Part shown: one piece after another, positions 1 through 12,890 of the stretch
Position numbering within the stretch: the first letter of the stretch is position 1
Layout of the letters: the number at the start of each line of letters is the position of its first letter
NCBI GenBank assembly: GCA_024036415.1
Contig: JAMWET010000579.1
Span: 602,501 to 666,500, forward strand
Origin: Prochilodus magdalenae
Lineage: Eukaryota > Chordata > Actinopteri > Characiformes > Prochilodontidae
Reading direction: 5' to 3'
Length of the DNA stretch: 64,000 bases
Notes under the pieces: model-generated
Database searches by the model: none
The model's input: only the letters and a program-made list of their open reading frames with translations
What the model was told of the DNA's origin: nothing
Program-made: the position numbers and the translations under genes

Positions 1-936
1 ATTTTAATTTTTAGCATCCTCACTCTTTACATTTCTTACAATCGTTCCATTCTTTTGGGAAAACTTGCTTTCAATTTTTCAAAGAAATTTGCAGGGCTAT
101 TTTTTCAGTCATATTTCAGTCATAGAAATTGGTTGCATTTTCTGCTTACCGCAAACCAAGTAATCCCGAACTCACCTTGCTCAGAAAACACCAGCAGTTT
201 CTTTGTATTATATAAATACATATTAATAATTAATATACAAAAACTCATCTCAAGGTCTATTTGCTTTTCTCAGTAACAGGTTCTTTACAGCTACACTCTT
301 TCAGACCGATATCATTATCTTCTCGCCGTTTTGGCACTCTACTAAGTGGTTGGTGTAGCTCAGCGGATAACACCACTACCCGCCAAGTAGCTACCACCAC
401 ATGTGGGAGACTGGGGTTTGAATCCCAGGCTGAGTGACTACGCTGTGCTACACCAATAAGAGTCTGTGGGCAAGACTCCTAACACTATATTGGCCTACCT
501 GTAATATGATTAACCTTGTAAGTCGCTCTGGATAAGAGCGTCAGCTAAATACCGTAAATGTAAATGCACATGTGGTTGTTGGGAGTCCCATTTTCTCTAG
601 TTTTGTTTTTCTCCCATTTTCCTAGCTTTTCCTTATGCAATGCATTATCCCACATCTAACTGTGTCAGGAATATCTCCTGAAAATGAGCAACTTGTCCTT
701 GATAGTTACGTTGACAGAAAAGTAAATGTGGTTGTATAATTAATTGATAGATAACTGTGTGCAAGAAACCAGCGCTGTGTCTAAATACAGAAGCACTGAA
801 ATAGTTGAGTCGTTTACTTATAAGAACAATGGAGATCTTTAAAAAAAGACTTGTATAAGAATTTGTATTATTAAGATGGATTAGGTTAGGTTGTCTGCTT
901 TAGGACTGAAATTTAGTAGTTCTTCCTCCTCCTCAG
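1..936. other. Non-coding sequence left of the first visible cyclase exon
   Basis: This AT-rich stretch is probably an intron of the guanylate cyclase gene. No cyclase-domain or kinase-homology motif is seen in any frame. Its one recognisable item is the SINE at 346-566. Confidence 0.6.
346..566 (+). repeat. tRNA-derived SINE with L2-type tail, copy 1
   Basis: The head looks like a tRNA with an RNA polymerase III A box (TAGCTCAGCGG, 356-366) and B box (GGTTTGAATCC, 415-425). The tail ends in a perfect six-base stem, CGCTCT/AGAGCG, around the loop GGATA (524-540), then a TAAATG-type repeat. A GGATA-loop hairpin of this kind is the recognised 3' end of the eel L2 LINE UnaL2 and its SINE partners, so a partner L2 LINE probably mobilised it. 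Three more copies lie at 8435, 16171 and 41232. Confidence 0.85.
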
Positions 937-1111
937 GTTGAGACTATTGGAGATGCTTACATGGTGGTGTCAGGTCTTCCCATAAGGAATGGAGACGAGC
1001 ATGCCAGGGAGGTGGCCAGAATGTCCTTGGCCATAGTACATGGCATGAAACACTTCCAGAGCTCACACGTTCCTCTACAGCAACTCAAGGTCCGGATCGG
1101 AATCCATTCAG
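937..1111 (+). CDS. Receptor guanylate cyclase, catalytic-domain exon (antepenultimate-but-one of the gene)
   Basis: This exon encodes 58 complete codons plus one base, starting [20 protein letters not shown] and ending KVRIGIHS. It lies after a pyrimidine-rich stretch and a CAG acceptor (934-936), and a GT donor follows at 1112. [10 protein letters not shown] is the hallmark of class III nucleotide cyclases. The Glu at codon 2 occupies the guanine-recognition position of guanylate cyclases, where adenylate cyclases have Lys, so GTP is the expected substrate and cGMP the product. In the family this domain sits in the cytosol below a single membrane segment and a kinase-homology domain. Those parts, and the catalytic metal-binding Asp residues, must lie left of the window. 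The reading frame is intact and continues in phase into the exon at 3563. Confidence 0.93.
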
Positions 1112-3708
<2,597 letters not shown>

Positions 3709-3971
3709 TGAACCCTAACGTCATAAACACAGCGACATGTCACGCTGATATCAGCTATTGCCACATATGCCTTGTCAGTGTAGGAGCAGAAAATGGCACA
3801 TTGAGAATGGCCATGAACTTAGAGTGGACTCATCTCCACTTATCTTCTTCACAAACAAACCTTCTGTCGGCCTTGTCAAACTTCAGGACCAAGTTTCGTA
3901 GCCTAGATCTGGTTTAAAATACAGATGTAAAGGCTTTGATCATGGAAAACCAGGCTGTTCTTCTTTCTCAG

Positions 3972-4063
3972 CTTTGAAGATCCATGTGAGCAGTTCCACT
4001 AAATCGTTGCTGGACACCTTCGAGACGTTCCAATTTGAACTCAGAGGAGACGTCCACATCAAG
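3972..4063 (+). CDS. Receptor guanylate cyclase, penultimate exon
   Basis: This 92-nt exon runs from the CAG acceptor at 3969-3971 to a GT donor at 4064. Joined in phase to the previous exon it reads PLKIHVSSSTKSLLDTFETF then QFELRGDVHIK. LKIHVSSSTK and the F.ELRGDV..K pattern match the end of the cyclase domain in natriuretic-peptide-receptor-type guanylate cyclases. The frame could be read on without splicing for another 34 codons, but the next exon restores the expected GKG motif exactly, which supports the donor at 4064. Confidence 0.9.
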
Positions 4064-4196
4064 GTGCAGCATGCAGGCTTCACTATTCAGACACATTCGC
4101 TACATTCAAATCCTCGTCTTTCCCACGTAATTCAATTCAGAGCGTCAGTCAGTTCGGCACATTGATCTGTTTTCCTCTGCATTCTCATTTTCTCAG

Positions 4197-4244
4197 GGAA
4201 AGGGTTTGGTGAGGACATACTGGCTTCTAGGAGAGCAGCGCTAA
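4197..4244 (+). CDS. Receptor guanylate cyclase, last coding exon
   Basis: This short terminal exon follows a TCTCAG acceptor at 4191-4196. It encodes GKGLVRTYWLLGEQR and a TAA stop at 4242-4244. Joined to the previous exon it gives the family motif KGKG..RTYWLLGE that closes the cyclase domain. The protein ends almost at once, as in NPR1/NPR2; GUCY2C and the retinal cyclases carry longer tails. On this evidence the gene is an NPR-type or GUCY2G-like receptor guanylate cyclase. The exact paralogue cannot be assigned from the 94-residue catalytic end, so no symbol is given. I see no canonical AATAAA in the first 500 bases downstream. Confidence 0.9.
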   Translation, partial: GKGLVRTYWLLGEQR

Positions 4245-4640
4245 CAGTGTCGCCATTCCCTCGTCATTTCAGTTTCCGTGTGATCTGAATTTGTGTCTGT
4301 TATGAGAATGTAATATAATTTTAATGGCACTTGCTTTTCATTATTTTCTGTCGTTTTCAGCTTGCATGAAATTTTTACGGTTCACTGAGCAAATTGTGCA
4401 CTAAATAGGCTCGTTTTTCCACAATGATAATGCTAGGTACCTCTTTGCAAATTACATTTTACAGACATTTAAGATCTGTTCTGATTGGCTGAGTAATAAT
4501 TTTATACACCATGTTCTAGTCTACTATGTAGTAAAACAAATAGCACTTTTAGATGAAGACTTTCCGGATAGGAGGTCGAAGATTTATTTAGTCTAATCGA
4601 GGGCAGGACCTGTTATGTGCAAAAGTGTCATCATATTCTT

Positions 4641-4770
4641 TCATTCAGTCGTCTTTTAAGCCACTTATCTTTCTGGGTCGCAGGAGTTGCTGGAGCCTAT
4701 CCCAGAGCTCATGGGGCAGAAGGGAGTAAACAGCTTGGACAGGCTACCAGTGCATCACAAGGGCAGAATG
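4641..4770 (+). repeat. Dispersed teleost repeat fragment
   Basis: The stretch runs from ATTCAGTCGTCTTTTAAGCC through GCTGGAGCCTATCCCAGAGC to GGCAGAATGG. It matches a repeat seen very often in fish genomes, in which a phrase about sites off a numbered road map of the same words recurs (TTCTGGGTCGC..GGAGCCTATCCCA..GACAGG). It is probably a LINE or SINE tail; the family is not assigned. Confidence 0.6.
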
Positions 4771-7589
4771 GCATTATTTATGTTTCAAAATTCATTTTAA
4801 AAGCAGCTTTTCATTTGACCATAATGAGTTATTCATAAAATGGAGAGCATTTTATCATTTTCAAGTCTTTCTTTCTTACAATTCTTTATCTCCTCCAATG
4901 ACATGTATAGTGACAATGTTGGGATTGGATTAGGGGCTGAATGACTTCAGATTTCCTACAGTTACATGATGAAGGTCAAGTCGGCTCATTGCTGATGACA
5001 TCATGAGCAAAACCAATAGAGAAGGGAAGGCATTGCCAGCCACTGTAATGATGAAGCCACATTTCAGTACAGCCCAATGTGGCCTTTCCACCGAGTCCTG
5101 GATTCCATTGTTAGTCTTCAGGAAACCTGAGATAGATACAAATGTGTATCCGACCTCGGCGCACCATAGGCGGCCTTGCTGAGACATTCGCCCCTGCTGG
5201 AGTAATTTTAGAGTACCACAGCTCTTAAAAATAAGAGTAAACAACTTCAAACTTTACAGGATAATAGCACAAGATGGCTCCTCTCCAAAGATCCAGGATT
5301 GTTGTCCTCATATAGTAGTCTTTGAGAAACCAGAGATACAGACCCAGAAATCACCACGGCCTACCTGACAAAGCATAGGCAAACATTGACTCAAGCAGAA
5401 AAGTGTTGAACACTTTATCGTGTAATGCAAGCACTGCAATGATAGCAGCTGGGAAAGCCATTCCTGGCATCTTTTGAACAGTTCTTGGAGCCTGATTGAA
5501 AAGCTTTAAATAATAAAATAAAACAAACAGGTTTTCTAACATCTTTATTTGCTTCCTACACAAAGCTACCGTGACCACATTTGTTCGAAAAACTTTATTA
5601 GAATAATTTACTGTGTGCACACAAGGTATATGTACACATCGCTGCTGATGGGATAAGTCCACTGATATACTCATCAAACCAGACAAAAAAAAAATTCAAA
5701 GCCTTTGCAAAAGAGAATGAATATGCCCTTTGACTAGCCTTCTCTAAGGCATTCTTGTTGTTTGTGCCATTATCATGTGGTCATTGACATTAAGCTTACA
5801 GCATCATGGCTGTGCAGCAAATTCCACAATTTCAGCTCCAAGATTAGACACACACTGACACACATACAATCAGGGTTTCTCATAGAGAGTCAGGTAAAGT
5901 GTAAAACAGACTATTTAGTTTATTTAAATTCCAGGCAGAACAGCCTTTATGTAGTATTGTATGGCTGTTGGAAGTCAGGTTTCCATTGTCTTTGATTTCT
6001 CCTTTCATATCTTAAGATTAATGTTTCATGGCCTCGAGTGTATCTCCTACATTTGTACTGTGCGGCTGTTTCAACTAAGACCCTAACACAGTTTACAGTC
6101 AGGCAGCTCGCTGTCTGCATGGAGGAATGGACCATGGTCCATGGCAGATAGGAGATTAGGTTAAAAATGCTGGAGTGAACTTTAAAGCTGCACACTTGTA
6201 ATTTATGGTATGATGGCTTTTCCAGTAATCTCAGTCATAGTCCATGGCAGGGGTCACATTGCAGGAAGCTGTAACACAGCAGCATCCGCACTCATGGTCA
6301 AAAACAGGAGGCTGAGGGTCTACCAGAAAAAAAAACAGAAGACACCATAAATGAGGGTCGGTGAAATGGGAGAACTGCACCCTGGGAAACCTTCAGAAAA
6401 GTATCAAGACATAATGAGGGGTCTATATATACACAGATAGTGACAACATAATGAGACGCAGGTGCAGGTAATGATGAAGGAGCGGAGCTACGGCGGGCTC
6501 AGAAGTGACACCTCTGACCATTTGGCACCCTGCTTACCTAACTATAGAGGAAATGTAAAGTGGCACATGTGAAAATATACACTCAGTAGGCCTTCCTTGC
6601 ACTCGCCATTTACGAGGTCCACCTACTGTCTCGGCTGACTATATAAGTGGACAATTACAGACTGTAGCCCATGTGTTGTCATAAGCAATTCACAGGAAAT
6701 GTATTATTTTTCACTTTCTGACACTAGGACCACTGTTGACCAGACATCTGTGGTGTACAGTTTTCCACACAGCAAAGAGTAGTGTGGATGAAAATGGGTG
6801 AAACAGTCAAAACTAGTTGATGAAGGACTAAAGCCTTCACAAGCAAAGTGGAGCTACAGTGTAAGGGTTTCTACTAAAATGGCCAGTAAGTGTGCCCGTT
6901 AACATGACCTGCTAAAATGTATCATTTAATCTCATTACAATAGACCATGCTGACAAGACGACAGGACGGGTAATTCCATTAAAAGCATTCTCATACTTTT
7001 CTATGATGCCCTCTCATGTCTTTCAGTCCTCCTTTCCTCAGTGGCACTCCTTGTAAAAGCATTTAGCTGCCCTGTGTTGACTGCAAAGCTCTAAAAGATC
7101 CCAGATAGGATCTTAATGGCGTATGAAGTAGGATTGTTGAGAAGAATGGCACGCACTTTCATCGCTGTTCTCCTTCTCGGTTTCAAACCGTACGTAATAC
7201 CATTTAAAAAACCCATTTAATTTCATTTACCATGACGTTCAATTTTGAAGAGGCTTCTAGTTTGACTGTAAATGGAACAGTCAAGTTCCAGGAGCCGCTT
7301 TTATTTATTTATTTAGTTCCCAATCAAAATGGCCATTAAGTTTGAGCTATTCGTTTTTCAGTGTCAGAAAATAGCAGGAAACAGAAACTAACACGGCAGC
7401 TTTCAGCACTGAGTGTAATATCAAATCTGTCACTAAATTTGTCTGCACTCTGCTGGCTCTGTAACTCTTCTTCTTTCACTCTTAAAAACCTATGTGTAAA
7501 GCTGTGCCCTGCCAGTAAAAGCGGCTCTCAAACACTAAGTGCGTTAACATGCAGTTAATAATCTGGTTAATCTGATTACTCAAGTGATC

Positions 7590-7840
7590 ATGTACACAGT
7601 ACATAGTGTGGTGGTGCAGCATCTCTATATGGAGTTTGTACGTTCTGCATGGGTTTGGTCCGGGTAGTCTGTTTTCCTCCCACGGACCAAGGTGTCCCTT
7701 AGGTGTGAATGTGTATGACTGTGTGTCCATCCTGTGATGAACTGGCAGCCTGTCCAGGGTGTTTCCTGCTGGACACCCAATGAGCACTTGAGTAGGCTTC
7801 AGTAACACCCCCTGAATGGCCCAGGCGATAAACCTCTTAG
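7590..7840 (+). repeat. Dispersed teleost SINE/LINE-tail repeat
   Basis: The block contains phrases typical of an abundant fish interspersed repeat: TGGAGTTTGTACGTTCTGCA, TTTCCTCCCACGGACCAAGG and GGCAGCCTGTCCAGGGTGTT. It is diverged and probably old. Ends are approximate. Confidence 0.6.
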
Positions 7841-8434
7841 AAGGTAAATGAATATATGTAAAAAGCATGCTGTCATTTCTTATATCGGGTTAAGCCCAGA
7901 ATTCAAGAAAGAGAGCTGGATTTTAGCTCAGTAATCAGGCTTCTCAGTGCATGTATACCATTTTAGAATTCAGTCTGCGCAAGTTTAAAAACAGACCCTG
8001 ATACCTAAAACAAGCGAGCAGTGTTTGACCTAGTCAGATGAAAAAAACATTATATATATTCTTTATATATTTACATATTCTAAATGATGTGCATTCATAT
8101 TTTCTGCTTTAAGTGACTCCATGTATCAAACAATTAAAGCTATGGCATGAAGTCTATGTTTTGTTACACCTTAAATGGTACTAGGCTTACCCTCAGGCGC
8201 CTGCCCATTGGAGGTGGAATGGGCAAATCTGAACAAGAAGATGGTTAATTAGAAGCTGCAGTTTTAAGTGTACTATTTTTGATATAGAGATCTAAGATAT
8301 CATAATATCCTACCTGGAGTTTCATTAATAGATCCACTGATTAATGTGCACTACAGAGAATGTTTTAATAGGGATTCTTCTTTCTTCTACATCTTCCAGT
8401 CAGGGCCTTTAAAGGTAAAGACACTTTCTGTTCA

Positions 8435-8592
8435 GTTAGAATCCCGGTATGGGTGACTATCCTAAGCTACACCCATAAGAGTCCTTGGGCAAGACTCCTA
8501 ACACTACATTGACCTGCCTGTAATACAGTTTACCTTATAAGCCGCTCTGGACAAGAGGGTCAGCTAAATGCCATACATGTAAATGTAAATGT
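8435..8592 (+). repeat. tRNA-derived SINE with L2-type tail, copy 2 (5' truncated)
   Basis: This copy lacks the A box and begins within a decayed B box (GAATCCCGGTATGG). The body and tail match copy 1. The hairpin loop is mutated to GGACA and the stem is imperfect, so this is an old truncated insertion. Confidence 0.8.
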
Positions 8593-8921
8593 GTATTCTG
8601 GGTTACCGTAGCAATATTGTGTCTCTGTATGACGACCCACTGCTAGCTAGATATGCCTAATAGTAAGTTAACAAAAACACAATGACTTGTGGGTAATAGC
8701 AATTCTATGCTGTCTCTTCCCCTGAGTCATACACACTGCTCCCCTGAATAGATCTTGAATGCGTGGTGAAACGGTTCTTCGGGGTGATGGGGAATATGTT
8801 GCGTATGGTTCTATATAGCACCAGTAATGGTTCTTTTATTGTTACGTGGTCAAGCTTGTAAGAAAGGTTGGGTACATCAAACACAAAATGGTGTTGTTCT
8901 TCTGTTTATTTTTCTATTATA

Positions 8922-9460
8922 TACAGGGGTTGGACAAGGAAACTAAAAAACACCTGTCATTTTAGTGTGGGAGGTCTCATGGCTAAATCGGACCAGCCTG
9001 GTGGCCAATCTTCATTAACTGCACATTGCACCAGTAAGAGCAGAGTGTGAAGGTTCAGTTAGCAGGTAAGAGCACAGTGCTGCTCAAAATACTGCAATGC
9101 ACACAGCATTATGGGTGACATACCAGAGTTCAAAAGAGGACAAAGTGTTGGTGCACGTCTTGCTGGCGCATCTGTGACCAAGACAGCAAGTCTTTGTGAT
9201 GTATCAAGAGCCACGGTATCCAGGGTAATGTCAGCATACCACCAAGAAGGACGAACCTCCACCAGCATCACGTAGTGACCTGGCCACTATCCTGCAAGAA
9301 GAATGGCTTAAACTCCCTCTGACCACTGTGCAGGACGCAGTATATGTCATTCCCAAGACCAACTGACGCTGTATTGGCCGCAAAAGGAGGCCCTACACCA
9401 TACTAATAAATGATTGTGGTCTAAAACCAGGTGTTTCAGTTTCATTGTCCAACCCCTGTA
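8922..9460 (+). mobile_element. Internally deleted Tc1/mariner-like element
   Basis: The element is 539 bp with terminal inverted repeats of about 33 bp: TACAGGGGTTGGACAAGGAA at the left and the complement of TACAGGGGTTGGACAATGAA at the right. The ends start and finish at a TA dinucleotide, the Tc1/mariner target. The interior keeps a transposase fragment: near 9118-9265 one frame reads GASVTKTASLCDVSRATVSR, a helix-turn-helix DNA-binding domain. The DDE catalytic domain is missing, so the copy is non-autonomous. Confidence 0.85.
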
Positions 9461-12400
9461 TGTTTCCTGTTGTTTCCTGATGCTGAAATATGAATAGCTT
9501 GTATTTGATGGTTGTTTTGATTGGAAACTTGAATAAAAGAAGAGTGGTCTCTGACTCACATTACTGTATATTTTGTGCCCGAATGGCAGAAGTTGAATAA
9601 GAACTCTATGTAGTTTACTCCATGCTTTCCTCTTTAGCTTCCATCCCTGCACTTCCTCCCTCTTTAGTTAAGCAAAAGGAAGGCCCTTTTTTCGCTGCCC
9701 AAAGGAAAGCCATCAAACGCGTCTTATCACCGTGTTTTGTCTCGGGCCCCCCCGGGTGCGATAGGAAACTATGATCTGTCTTATCAGACACGGTCAGAAC
9801 TCACTCCAACAGCAAGTAGCTTTTATTTTGCTTCAAACATTGTGATGTAGCGAAGAGCTGAAGCTTTTAGATTTCTTTCTTTCATTCTTTTTTTTTTTAT
9901 GCTTTTCGATTTAAAATATCTGCAGCTGTGAACTTGTTTTTAAAGCAGTTCACAGAACCAAACTTGTTCAGGGCTGTACCCCTAATTATGCCTAATTAGC
10001 CCATTTGCCATGCATGGATTTTTCTCAAATGTAATTTGCAGTGAGACTAAAGACTAAAGACACCAGTTTTTCCCTGATAATGGTGAAGTTTGGTTAATGC
10101 AGAATAGGTACACAGAAGAGCCTTTAATGAACGGCCTCAGCATGCTTAAACAGTCCAGCTTTAATACAAACATGTTTAATTTAAAAGCATTCTTAATTAA
10201 AGCCACGGTGAGTGGAATTCGTTAAATTAAATTCATTCAGAAATGTTTCACTCTGAGCAAAAAGGAGGTTATGGTGCCAGAGAAGTTCTCGATCAGGGAA
10301 CAGATGTAGGTTTCCCTTCCCTTGTTTATCTTGTAAGAAAGTAAAAGATGTTCACTTGTTTCTCGGGTTCAGTAATCGCTAAGTCAGGGCCTGTGCCGAT
10401 CTGAGTTCAGCTTAATAGTTTGGCAGAGAATACAACTTCATGGTCAAACTCTGCGTTCATCTTCAAGTGCTTCAACTGAGGATAAAATCACAGCATGGCT
10501 GCTACTTACAGATTGCTCTTGGAATGATAATGCTAGTAAAGGCGGAACTGCTCCTCTCGTTGTTAAATGTTGAGAGAAGCTGCTTGATGTTGCCCAAGGC
10601 TCGAGAAACTGTCCGAAACTGTGAGAAACTTTAAATTAAAGCTGTTCAGGAGGTTGAGCTGAGGTTGGCTTCCTGTGTGCCAGCTCATTTAGGGAATTTT
10701 CCATTCCACCTTGAATGGTGGCGCAGTTACAGTACATTCAAGTGCTTGTACAATCTATGGCTTTTTAAAGGTGGAACGGAGCATTAAAATAAGAAGCTGG
10801 TAAATAGGAGACCAACCTCAGCCTCGTTTAAAGATATACATCAGCCATGCCCGCTGACAGTACGGTCTCTGGGTAAGGGTATGAAAAGTGCCAACATCGG
10901 CTTCACAATGGTACGTTTCTGCGTAGTCTGCCATTTTCATTCCTGTTGCTCGCTGGACTGGAATGTGAGCTGTTGTATGTAACTTCAAGATTGTTACACA
11001 GCAGTTTAGGGGATTGTATTGGAAGGAGGAATAACAGTGTTTGAGGTTCACGCTATGGCAGTTCTATGTACTGAACTCTCATTATCACACTATGGGTGTG
11101 CAATACAGTTTTCCATTCTATGGATTTATGTCCTCTTTTATGGTTTCCCTTGTTTTTGTTTGGCTCATGCTGAGATCTCACATGAGCTCTGCTTTTGTGT
11201 AAGAAGTCCTGATATTGCATTTTAAGCAGCCATTTCCCGTTTGCAAGTTTAATGGCTGTTGTAGTAGCGCAAAGAGTTGTTACAGTACTTCTATGGGTCA
11301 CATTCACAATGGACAGAGGGACGCGTGTGGCCCCACTGCTTGTCTGCTTTAGCTTATCTTGCTCGAACAAAACTAAAGGCCAGTGAATGTATGCATTCAT
11401 CAGTTCGGGTCAATGAGGCATACGTCGGATATGGTGAATGTATGGGGGAAAGTATGTGTGGCCCTGTAGCCCATCTATCTGGTCCAATTGGTTTAAAACT
11501 TTGAACAGCTCACATTATGTTGTCTTCCAGAGAAACCCTCGTCAGGCTTGTGTAGCTTTATGTCTCTATAAACTATTAAAGAACAGGGTAAAAGTGGCTA
11601 GCAAAGTATGCAGTGATGAAAACACTAAAACATTTTCCTATATGGTTGGCTGGTGGGGCTGGTAATATTGACAGTAATTGTAGATGCAGATAGGTTTGCC
11701 TAATAAGGTGCAGAGAGAGTGTATGCAAATGCACTCTTTTGTGATCAGCTTGCCTTTATTGTGTTTCATTTAAAATGCATGAATGGGAAGGGCTAAAACT
11801 GACTGGGCTATATGCTGTAGCTAAATGCGAATGCATATGTGACATACCACCCCCCACTGGATCTGTGCAGTATTGACCGCACCCTGGCTCCACCCACTCC
11901 CCACACCTGCAGCTGATCTAGGATTCATTAGTACTCCCATTTATAACCCTCAGTTTGTGCTGCCTGTTTGCAAAGCTGTGTTCCTGATCTGTGTTCATTG
12001 TTTGTTGTCCTTGATTTAGACCCCAGCTTGGGTATCTTGGTTTTCGTGATTATTGTTTTGGCTCTGATGCTGCCTGGTTGTATTTTGACCAATGCCTGTT
12101 CTGTCCATGATTCCTGCCTCAACCCTGCCGTGACACAATGCATTGGTTTTGTTGAATTCGGAATTCTATTTTTGCAGCTTCAGCTACATATATAGACTCG
12201 GGAGTGCATGGTTCATTTTAAACTTGATTACTTATTACACCAAACTCATAGAAAATATCCAGTTTTCCTCAAATGAGCCATTTAAACATTGTTAGTTAAA
12301 CATTTCAGCAAGCTCAAATTGGCTTAGCTTCACCGGTTTTTAAGGTGGACTAGATTTGTATTATGTAGTCAGTCCACCTACTGCATTTCATATTGTCCTT

Positions 12401-12659
12401 AATGCAGTATATGCAACCAGTTGAATCAATACAACCAGCTTGTAGAACTGCCTGTTGATTCAGAACAATCTGTAATGATCAATCTGATGATGTCATGTTG
12501 GATTGCTATTGCAAATGACATTCCTTAACCGAGTCTTGCAGAGCGCACTGGGGATCGAACAGTATAGCATGCTATTTTTAAAAGTTGAAAATGATTGTCT
12601 AACTGCTTCAAAATTGATTGTGCACTGTGTAGCACTAACTACGTCTGACCGCAGGAGCA
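9461..12659. other. Intergenic DNA
   Basis: No gene is recognised. The block at 9660-9800 stands out by composition and is listed separately. The stretch 11850-12150 is pyrimidine-rich on the plus strand and may be a decayed dispersed repeat, but I could not assign a family. Confidence 0.5.
9660..9800. promoter_or_regulatory. Candidate non-coding regulatory block
   Basis: This GC-balanced, repeat-free patch lies in AT-rich surroundings. It has two TCTTATCA motifs (near 9722 and 9780), each a GATA-factor site TGATAAGA on the minus strand, plus a GCGATAGG between them. There is no open frame. The call rests on composition and motifs only. Confidence 0.25.
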
Positions 12660-12890
12660 CAATGCATAAACCACCACGTCAGTGTCACTGCAGTGCTGAG
12701 AATGATCCACCACATACATAATACTCTGTGGTGGTCCCGTGAGGGGTCCTGACCATTAAACAACAGGGTGAACAGGGGATTACAAAGTGTGCAAAGAAAT
12801 GGACGGACTTCAATCTCTAATTGTAGAACAACAAAGTGGATAATGATTGTAGAAAAAAGGAGGTGTATTTAATGAAGTGGCCAGAGTATT
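12660..12890 (+). repeat. Dispersed repeat common in ostariophysan fish
   Basis: The block contains ACCACGTCAGTGTCACTGCA, GTGCTGAGAATGATCCACCA and GGGTCCTGACCATTAAACAA. From memory this is a high-copy interspersed repeat of ostariophysan fish, probably a non-autonomous DNA transposon fragment. Only one end is present. Confidence 0.6.

Larger units (their letters stand above)
4245..8434. other. 3' flank of the guanylate cyclase gene and intergenic DNA
   Basis: This stretch is non-coding. It should hold the 3' UTR of the cyclase gene, but no clear polyadenylation signal close to the stop was found. Two dispersed repeats (4641-4770 and 7590-7840) are recognised. The open frames here, up to 128 codons, lack domain-like composition. 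Confidence 0.6.

Noticed and set aside
346..425. tRNA gene
   Set aside because: A and B boxes are present, but there is no acceptor-stem pairing and the sequence continues into a SINE body repeated at three other sites.
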